A stretch of 64,000 nucleotides of DNA from contig OX419755.1 of assembly GCA_948567375.1 (NCBI GenBank), positions 8,747,001-8,811,000 of the forward strand, given 5' to 3'. Each line of letters opens with the position of its first letter. Positions within the stretch are counted from its first letter, which is position 1. The translations under genes were made by a program, and so were the position numbers. Below the pieces are notes generated by a model. That model worked only from the letters and a program-made list of their open reading frames with translations, ran no database searches and was not told the origin of the DNA. Shown here piece after piece: positions 56,052-64,000 of the stretch. The DNA is from Lunularia cruciata. Taxonomy: Eukaryota; Streptophyta; Marchantiopsida; Lunulariales; Lunulariaceae.

Positions 56052-57070
56052 AACCCCGCACAAAAGACCCCGAGTTACAATGGAGATCCATACACCGCTA
56101 CACTGAAGAGTCACGCCTAGAAGAACCAGAGCTGGCTGCTAAGAAGATCCACACACAAAAGGGGTCAAAGCTGCAGAGAATTACAACATCATGGACCAGG
56201 CAATCCCATTACAACCCTGATCTGCCTAAGTTCACTATCAATTCTTTCATGCATGAAAAATAAGACTGAATTGATCTTCAGAATAGAGAAGCTTAGCGAT
56301 TTGATCACTGGTGTTGAACGACCCATCACTCCACCTCCAAGTCCAAGCAGAACCGTGTAACTCTTCCCGTGATAGTGACCATGCACTTACCATTCTAAAA
56401 ACCTCAATTGTGGACAATCACATGGGGATTATTAGCAGGATCTAGAGTACAGCTGATGCTTGGGCAAAACTCAATTGATATATATGCCTCAGCTGACATT
56501 GCAGCACAGATCCACATTTGAGATGCTCTGCACAAGTTTAAAATGGCAACAAGAAAATATGGCAAGAAACATCAACAACTTCTGTCAGATTTTGGATCAA
56601 TCAAATGCAATTGGTCAACCAATATCTGAAGGAGAGGCATATACATGTCTTCTCCTAAGGCTGCTAGATGCACATAGCACATTATTGGTCAACCAATATC
56701 TGAAGGAGAGGCATATACATGTCTTCTCCTAAGGCTGCTAGATGCACATAGCACATTGGCAAGATCCATGAGATTGCAAACACAATTATTGACCAAATTA
56801 TGATCTCTTATCTCCTTTTGGAGGAGACGCACCTTTGAGAAGAAGAGAGAGCAAAATAATTGTCTGCATTGTGCGTGAATCTAAGACCTCCAGAAAGAGT
56901 GGGCCAGTTCAAGAGAAGAGAAGGGAGAACTACCAACCCACTGTAGAAGAAAGCTCAACTTCCAAACCTTTCTTTCCAAAGAAACATACCACGGTATGTT
57001 TCTTGTTTCATTGCACCTATTGCAAGAAAAGAGGATATTTTGTACAAGATCGCAGGAAATGACTCTCAGA
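56052..57070 (+). pseudogene. copia G gag
   Basis: Broken frames. The end carries a worn zinc knuckle (CTYCKKRGYFVQDRRK near 57010-57060), with His and last Cys replaced. The capsid part lies in 56380-56830 and includes a 74-bp tandem duplication. A real start could not be fixed. Confidence 0.7.
56611..56758. repeat. 74-bp tandem duplication in copia G gag
   Basis: Two adjacent, apparently identical 74-base units starting 'ttggtcaaccaatatctgaa' at 56611 and 56685. 74 is not a multiple of three, so it shifts the frame. Confidence 0.93.
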
Positions 57071-58400
57071 CAACAAGCTTAAAGAGTCCTCTGGAAGCAC
57101 TCAATGATTGTTTGTAACAGTGAAAGAGTTAGCCTCTACACAAGTTTGATGATAATTTGGTATGTTGATACCAGTGCTACCCAACATATATCATATGGCA
57201 TTCAAACTTTCATTAAATACAAACCATCGGGGGTGAACTAAAGTATTTACTTGGTTGATAACAGTCAAGCAAGTAAATACTTTAGGTAAATCAAATCAGG
57301 TGGTAGCCTTGTTACATATTCCAAAGCATGTGTGATGAAGAATGCAGCAAGAGACATCACAGCTGAAGCAGCATGCAGCAATCTCTTGTTCAAGTTTGGC
57401 AAGTCATCAAAATGTGACATCCTTGTGCATGAGATCACCTTGAGAGCACTTACCTCTAGAGCATTGACCTCTACTATCCTGCCAAGAGAGTCTCACTCAT
57501 CAATCTCCTCTCAGTGAACCTCTCAATTTATCACTACTGAGAGAGACTCTCAAGCTTTGTTAATGCACCTGAAACTTGGTGACATCAGTTTGGCTCAGAT
57601 GCAACATAACTACAAGCAAACTCTCACATACTTCAACTACCTCCATGCTCCCTCCAGAGTTTGCCTTTCTGTTTTGCATGCGCTCAGGCAAAGTCTTCAC
57701 AGAAACCATTTCCCATGAACAATGCCACCTGTGCCAAATATCTTCTTGATGTCATCCACATATACATTTGTGGTCCATTAGAACTAACACTTTCTCTGGG
57801 CACAAATATTTCAATACATTCATTGATCGTTCAAGATACACTTACTTGTATTTGATCTCAAGAAAATATGCATCATTTGCCAAGTTCAAGGAGTATCAAG
57901 CACTTGTCAAGAACCAGCTTGGGAAGAAATCAAAACCCTCTGATCCGACAATGCATTGGAGTACAAATCTGGTGAATTTGCAACATAGTTTACTCACCAT
58001 GGGATTCAACAACAATTCACAACTGTAGATAATACTGAACAGAATGGCATAGCAAATGGAAGAACAGAACCCTTCTTGAATGCGTTGTAGCAATGCTTAC
58101 ACATGATGGCCTCTCTCATGGCTATTGAGGCGAGGCAATTTATGCTGCTACCTATCTGCAAAATCATTCTCCTTCCTGAGCTACCTGAGCACTACTCCTT
58201 ACTCTTGGTGGTATGGAATTGACCCTGGTCTCTCTCATCTGCAGGTTTTTGCAAGTACAGCATTTGCTCACATTGAGAAATCCCATCGAGGCAAACTTGA
58301 CCCAGAGAGCACTGAATGCATTCTCCTTGGCTACTCCACAACAGCCAAAGGGTAACGACTACAACAAAAAAATGACAAAAAGATCCTTGAGAGTAGATCT
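57071..58400 (+). pseudogene. copia G protease and integrase
   Basis: The protease site near 57155-57190 reads WYVDTSATQH, with the D-S-G altered to D-T-S. The integrase core includes SDNALEYKSGEFAT near 57940-57985, HHGIQQQFTT, and EQNGIANGRTE near 58035-58070. 58190-58360 matches the integrase C-terminal region (FASTAFAHIEKSHRGKLDPE, then CILLGY). Confidence 0.8.
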
Positions 58401-59520
58401 ACCACCTTTACTCCTCTCCTTGCCTCTTTGGTACCACAAACTATTCAGTTGCCTCCCTCTGTCCTAGTTTATTCCCTATATCAATGCCCTCCATTAACCA
58501 CAGCAAACCCTTACTCTGTACTTGTTAACTCTTTGTATCCATGGTCATCATCAACTACAGCCAGCCCCTAATGGGCCCTCGGACGAAGGCTCATCACAGG
58601 TGCTGGCAATACCTCGTCCCAAGCAGCAGAAATTGAGTCCAGTAGGAGTTTCTCCTCATGACCTATTGCTCATTTATTGCACAGATGCCTCTATTCCTGC
58701 CCTGCCCCAACACGTTGATGTTCCAGGTTTTTCTTCCCCTTCCATACTTGGCCTTAACCTTTGAAGGGGAGCACGCATGCACAAAACTGTCAAAATTTCT
58801 GACCAGTTAGAAGAATAGAAGCGAAGATAACACAAAAGTCTATTGACTTACATAGAGTACTTGAAGCACATCCCTACTACCTTCAAATGGGCTATGGAGT
58901 GTTATGCTGCTGATCGATGACAAGAGACTTTGAACTATGAATTTTTGTCTTTGGAGAAGAACAACACTTGGACCTTGACTGAATTACTCAAAGGTAAGAA
59001 TTTGATTGGTTGTAAATGGACTTTTTAAATCAAATACAATTCAGATGGCTCTATAAATCGATACAAAGCCAGATTGGTAGCCAAAGATTACTCCCAGGTA
59101 TATGGAGTTGACATTACAGACACTCTCTAGTGGTGAGAATCACATCTGTTCAAGTCTTTTTTGCATTGGCTGCACAACTCAACCTGGAAGTACACCGGAT
59201 GGACATGAAAACTGCTTTTCTTCTCGGTTACCTAGATATGGAAGTCTACATGAAACTTCCTGAAAGGTTGAGAGGTTGCACTCATCTCCCGATACTCTCC
59301 CGATACATCGTTGGTGTGCATGTTGAACAAATCCTTGTATTGTCTGAAACAATGTTCCATACAGTGGAATCAAAGGATTGATACCTACTCGCTTCAGATT
59401 GGCTTCACCAGACAGTGGAATCAAAGGATTGATACCTACTCGCTGCAGATTGGCTTCACCAGACAAATGCAGATCATAATATCTACATCTATGATGGAAT
59501 TGATGCAGATTTAAATTTAC
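58401..59520 (+). pseudogene. copia G reverse transcriptase
   Basis: Includes ECYAADR-like and NTWTLTELLKGKN text near 58900-59000, RYKARLVAKDYSQVYGVD near 59060-59115, and DMKTAFLLGYLDMEVYMKLP near 59200-59260, the RT core. A 51-bp in-frame tandem duplication lies at 59362-59463. The YVDD region is not clear, being near 59520. Confidence 0.78.
59362..59463. repeat. 51-bp tandem duplication in copia G RT
   Basis: Units at 59362-59412 and 59413-59463 differ at one visible base (cttcag/ctgcag). 51 bases equals 17 codons, so the frame is kept. Confidence 0.93.
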
Positions 59521-60480
59521 CACTGTACTGTACGTAGACGGTTATATACTCGGTGAATACATCTATAGAGCTAATTAAATTTGTAAAACAAAAGTTGTGT
59601 GTTAGAGTTGTTAAACAAAAGTGTTGTGTTAGAGATGGAAGATGTAGAAAAAGTTCATCAATGTTTGGGAGTGCAAGTATATCAAGACAGGTAGGAGGAT
59701 GAATATGGGTGACTCAAGCAAACTATTTATAAGAGAAACTTGAGGAGTTCAACATGTCTGAGTATAAGCTGATCGATACATCCACAAATCCAGGCCTGGA
59801 ATTATCAAAGTCACAATGTCCTGAGACAGAGGCAGAGAAAGCAGAAATGGATTCTGTGCCCTTTCAAGCGAGCAGTTGGTAGTCTAATGTGGGCAATGAT
59901 ATGTACCAGACCTTACATATCCTATGCTGTGTGCACTGTGTCTCAAATTATGTCCAATCCAGGAATCATTCACTGGAAAGCCTTGAAAAGGATTTTTTTG
60001 GTACTTGCAAGGTAATCGGGCCATTGGACTCAAATACATTAAAACAGAAGACACACACATGAGCTACATGGGTTTTTAGACGGACTGGATGCCATGACAC
60101 TAGAAGTTTTACTTCAAGCTTCTGTTTTAGATTGTTTAGTGGAATTGTCAACTGGACATCCAAGAAGCAAAAATCTGTTGCTCTGTCCACCAGAAGCAGA
60201 AGCAGAATATATGGCTTTATCCAATGCGAGTACTGATCTGAAGCTGTCTGGATAAGAAACTTGGTGCAAGAGCTGAAATTTGATATAGGACCCACTACAC
60301 TATATTGTGATAAACAGAGAGTACAATCAAAGGAATCACGAAGATCTAAACACTTAGATATCAGATATCATTTCATCGAAGACTTATCGGATAGTGGAGA
60401 AATTGTAATAGAATATATTCCAACCTCGTCGGGGCTCTTAGCTAGGGACAAGCATTGTATTTTTGTCCCAAACTAGCTCT
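59521..60480 (+). pseudogene. copia G RNase H and RT end
   Basis: Text such as SAVGSLMWAMICTRPYISYA near 59870-59925, STRSRSRIYGFIQCEYXSEAVW-like near 60180-60255, and LYCDKQRVQSKESRRSKHLD near 60300-60360, the copia C-terminal domains. Frames are broken. Confidence 0.75.
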
Positions 60481-60630
60481 CGATATCATTTTATCAAAGA
60501 CTTATTGAATGGTGGAGAAATTATAATAGAATATATTCCCATCTCGACCATGGTAACAGATATCATGACGAGGCCCTTAGCTAGGGACAAGCATTTATGT
60601 TTTTGTCACAAACTAGCTCTCGGATGACCG
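60361..60630. repeat. duplicated 3' end of copia G RNase H
   Basis: 'gatatcattt' through 'gggacaagcatt' and 'aaactagctctcg' (60365-60485) is repeated at about 60484-60622 with a ~20-base insertion. Confidence 0.8.
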
Positions 60631-60647
60631 AAGACATTAAGTAAGAG

Positions 60648-60905
60648 TGTTAGCAGTTTTACTAATCTCCTGCCTTGCTAGCTCAGCGGGTGGCTGTCTC
60701 TCACTCTCCTGATAGTTGGGTTCAGATTTTAGGGTACATATTTACTATCTCAAGCATGTTGGGTTCAGATTTCAGGATACTGATTTACTATAAAGCATAT
60801 CATTTTCCATATCAAATCAACCCATCATATAATTTTTCGTACCAAATCAACCCATCCGACCGTCTCGTCCATTTCTCTCATATTCAGTCAACACTCTTCC
60901 TAATA
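60648..60905 (+). repeat. 3' LTR of copia G (258 bp)
   Basis: TGTTAGCAGTTTTAC...CTTCCTAATA. It holds an internal near-duplication of 'gttgggttcagattt' (60714 and 60758) absent from the 5' LTR. Confidence 0.85.
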
Positions 60906-61310
60906 AATCAGATCACACATTCACCCAAACTATGAATGCTCCTAACCTTTATTCATGTGGCTCTTACATTATCTTTGTCACCCAAAGCCTTCTCACTGTT
61001 GGACTTATTGGCGGACTCTGCCCCCAATCACGAAGACTTTGGTTCCAGGTAATTTCTTCGCCTTCCTCAAAGCTTGGTTGGACACATTCCCATTCAGCTG
61101 GCTGATTAGGAAACTAAACCATTTGGTGCGTTCGGGCAGCTAGAAGGATGGACTAATTCGAACGCCGAACAGGGTCCTCAAATCCGGCATGTACAGTACC
61201 AGACGATTGATTACTTGGCAAAGCCAATTGAGATCAACATGGATTGAACAGATCTTCAGATATCGATTACATTGTCGGGATATTTGTTGAGCATTCGGGT
61301 CGTAGCAGTA
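60906..61310. other. spacer upstream of GLP3 unit
   Basis: No firm gene. A plus-strand ATG near 60931 opens ~36 codons that end at a GT (CCAG/GTAATT near 61048), and the minus strand also has an open stretch at 61140-61334. Neither has a recognisable family. Confidence 0.4.
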
Positions 61311-62130
61311 TAGCACTTGAAACGGGCGAAACACGCTCGCTTATGTATCGACACAACCTATATTTAAAGCGTTCGTTTCTACTACATTTGTCAACAATGA
61401 TCCCAAGTCTCAATTTTATTATCTCCGTTCTACCTGAATTGCTAGTATCTCGACTACACTATTTAATTCAAAAGAGGTGATCGATTCAATCAAAACTCAT
61501 CGCCTGATTCTTTCACTGCCTACCTAGCTCAGTGAAAAGATAACGATCTGGCTTCATTTACGACCAGCATAGATCTCACACCCTTCGATCCTTAAAGTTA
61601 ATTGTCATTTTTTCTCTAAAATGGGGTTAGGAAAGGCGTGCTTATTGAATTTGAGATTTCATTTTCATTGACATTGTCATCCTCTTGACACATACTCAAG
61701 ATAAGGTCTTCAACTTGCGGAATGCTCATCTAAATCAAGCTTTGTTGCATCGGATCCTTTAACAATGGCGAACGCAGCCATCTTGTCATAAGCCGTAATT
61801 TAGCGTTTCATGGAAGCGCCTTACTCTGCAAATACCGTCTCCTCTTCATGCCAGGAACTTGCGACAATTTATCTCGTACATCTCAATGGCCAGACTTCAC
61901 GAGGTGGAGTGAATTCGAATTATATGGAGGACAACACTAGACGCGATGCCATCCAAACGTTTTCTCTCAAGACCGGCTGAGGTGCTTATCATCTCTCTCT
62001 CTTCAGCGTATTGACTTGCCCGTACTACCCTTACAAACTTGAGTTTGGCAGTATCCGCGAGCAAGATCAGTTCCAAAATAACAGTCCGGAGTTTTAGCTG
62101 CCTGCCCTTTGACCACAGCTCCTCATATCA
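61311..62130. other. GLP3 upstream region
   Basis: Aligned with 29216-30035 of unit 1. The exon-like segment (61610-61800, minus) has a shifted frame and ATAAGC in place of GTAAGC. Confidence 0.6.
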
Positions 62131-62137
62131 ATATCAT

Positions 62138-62151
62138 ACACTATATATACC
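62138..62151 (+). promoter_or_regulatory. TATA box of GLP3
   Basis: ACACTATATATACC, 157-170 bases before the ATG, as in GLP1 and GLP2. Confidence 0.7.
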
Positions 62152-62307
62152 GCTTGTGCTCCACGATATACCACAACGAGTTGCGTACTTGATCTAGAGC
62201 CTGAGCTGAACAATATAGTTGCATGTGCATTCGTTTAAATTCCTTCTCACCGAATCCTCAATTGTTGCTGAATGGTGCTATCCATCCGTTCACATCTTTT
62301 AAGTAAA

Positions 62308-62915
62308 ATGGCTTCGTTCGTAGCGGCGGTCATCTTCCTTGTTGCCACATTGCATCTTCATCAGGTGCTTGCTGCAGACCCTGATATCACCACCGACTTT
62401 GTGGTTCCGCTTGGTATGCTTCCACGCTAAATGGAAGCTTCTTTACTTCCACTCTCCTCAGAAATGTGACAATAGGTCTAGCAACTTCCGCTCCGGTGAC
62501 TCCTGTGAATTCCAAGGCATTTCCAGCTCTAGTAAGATTGGGAGTCTCCTTCGCCATGCTCACTTATCCACCACAAACTCTCAACGCTCTTCACATTCAT
62601 CCCCGTGGGTCTGAGCTCCTCTACATTGTCGACGGTGCGTTGAGCGTCGGGGTTATTGACTCCACCAACAAGCTGTTCACCCAAACGTTGTATCAAGGTG
62701 ATTTGTTCGTGTTCCCCAAGGGTTTGGTACACTTCCAGGTTAACTGGGACACCAATCAGACAGCAGTTGCTGTTGCTGGATTCAGCAGTTCAAATCCCGG
62801 ACTCATTCGATTGCCTGCCGACCTTTTCAACTCGGGAATATGTGATGTGGTGCTAGAGAAATCGTTTGGAGTGTCTACTGACGTAGTGGACAGCTTGAAA
62901 GCAGCACAGATGTGA
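62308..62915 (+). pseudogene. germin-like protein GLP3, frameshifted copy
   Basis: The signal peptide and ATG are conserved. A four-base deletion at about 62416 ('cgcttggtatgcttcc' against 'cgcttggtatcaatgcttcc' in GLP1) shifts the frame after residue ~36. Past that point the GLP frame is open again to 62915 with intact box 1 (ALHIHPRGSELLYIVDG), box 2 (GDLFVFPKGLVHFQVN) and the C-terminal KSFGVSTDVVDSLKAAQM. It differs from GLP1 by few residues and so is a recent duplicate broken by one event, or a sequencing error. A downstream start would lack the signal peptide. Confidence 0.85.
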
Positions 62916-64000
62916 GTGCATCTTGCAAATATGCAGTTCTAGTAGTGAATTATGTTGTTAGTCGGTGGATCGACAGGGAACTAAGCCAGCAAGTTTAGGA
63001 TCTTTGATGCTGGACAAGCGAGCCCTTTTCTTTGGGCGTGCATTTATAAATTCAAGACTATTCATTTTACAACTGTACGGTAGTATCACAAGGGTTTGAT
63101 TAGCTCCTTAAATGTACATTACAAGTCGATACGCCTTGCATATTGGAGGCTGGGATATGTAAGAACTTCAAATTGCAACTGAACTCTTGGACCATCATCT
63201 TCTCATATTTGAGGAATTTCGAATTGGACTCACCTAAAACTTTGAATTCAGATCATATCTGACAGCTTAAATTTCACGCAAGTATCAGATGAGAGAATTA
63301 ATCTATTGGATGCAGACGGCAAACGTTGGCAAACATGTAACTTATTCGTAACGCTGTGCCGCATTTTTACATGTAAAGTAACAGCCTACTCTACTTCGAC
63401 ATTCCCTGCATACTCTTGAGTTTGTCACTTGCACAAGCTCCAAGTTCTCTAGCATCTAAGAAGCAACGACCCGATTCAGTTGTCAATCTTCATAAGTCTG
63501 ACTTGAAGAACGGTGACGAATAATCATGACACGATTATATAGTTATAAGATTCCTCATTGAGAAGGGCTTGATTCTGACTGCAGGAAGTACAGGAAGTAA
63601 GATGGTCAATGACCTTGTTTATTATGTTTGCATCCTGAGACAGGACATGATGACGCCTTATTGGCGCAGAATTAGGCATGCGCATTGTGACTGAAAAGTC
63701 TGGCGTGAGCAGCAAATGTACTATTATTTTGTGCTGATGCTAACTTTGAAACACTTAAAGTTATTATAAGCTGATATCAACTGTGCAAAACTTACGTTTA
63801 TGTCTATATTGATTACTAAGCTACTAGCTATATGCATATGTAATTATTAGGCTATATGTGTATTTATTACTTACTCATCTGCCACTGCTTCTATAGTTCG
63901 AACGATTCAGTTCAGTCTAACGGGTGTTTTCACTCATTTCTTCCCCTGATCCTTCGATGTAGCTGATGGCAGCCAGCTGAAGCTTATTCCTTCTTGGACT
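62916..64000. other. GLP3 3' flank with the uninterrupted spacer
   Basis: 62916-63090 matches the GLP1 3' flank. 63095-63590 aligns first with 45435-45709 and then with 55395-55660, so it is the empty-site version of the locus that copia H entered. 63600-64000 shows no gene. Confidence 0.65.

Larger units (their letters stand above)
55895..60905 (+). mobile_element. copia retrotransposon G
   Basis: Plus-strand copia element with short LTRs, an iMet-type primer site and decayed gag to RNase H in normal order. The flanking bases GATCG and AATCA share only ATC, so the target duplication has worn. It contains several internal tandem duplications. Confidence 0.88.

Noticed and set aside
1-60905. 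Envelope-like ORF that would make an element an errantivirus-type agent
   Set aside because: No ORF between pol and a 3' LTR shows a signal peptide, a furin-like site or a transmembrane anchor. The coiled-coil ORFs have none of these.

Overview
This window is nuclear DNA of a land plant with a large, repeat-choked genome. The only host gene family recognisable is a germin-like protein (GLP, cupin) family, and nearly everything else is LTR retrotransposon: Ty3/gypsy and Ty1/copia elements, solo LTRs, and stacks of one element inserted into another. Primer-binding sites complementary to plant tRNAs, LTRs ending TG...CA and 5-bp target-site duplications confirm this. The species cannot be named. 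A gymnosperm or another large-genome plant would fit, but that is inference. No rRNA gene, tRNA gene, CRISPR array or bacterial-type operon was seen.

Layout. 1-17.3 kb is a nest of elements: a copia 3' end (D, +) contains gypsy B (-), which contains gypsy A (-), which contains a solo LTR of the B family (+). 17.3-24.1 kb holds a pair of ~1.9-kb direct repeats, each with a decayed coiled-coil ORF, around a gypsy gag (element C); gypsy E (-) is inserted between them. 24.1-39.6 kb holds two large diverged repeat units. Each has copia debris followed by a GLP gene: GLP1 at 30.2 kb is intact and GLP2 at 38.1 kb is broken. 39.7-45.05 kb is copia F (+), with both LTRs and a perfect target duplication. 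45.7-55.4 kb is copia H (-), whose middle is occupied by a second copy of gypsy A (A2). 55.9-60.9 kb is copia G (+). 61.2-64 kb carries GLP3, broken by a 4-base deletion, and the uninterrupted version of the spacer into which copia H inserted elsewhere.

How it fits together. With the transposons removed, the window is a tandem array of three GLP units with near-identical TATA promoters. Only the first copy still encodes a full secreted cupin with all four metal ligands. The most unusual biology is in the retrotransposons. Element B has a 3.7-kb LTR that encloses a decayed acidic/coiled-coil coding region. Element C shows the same kind of arrangement with a different coiled-coil ORF. Copia H has a primer-binding site matching the anticodon arm of initiator tRNA-Met (half-tRNA priming, as in Drosophila copia), and its gag frame appears to begin inside the LTR. 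Gypsy A/A2 share a UAG between gag and protease and carry an extra zinc-knuckle ORF upstream of gag.
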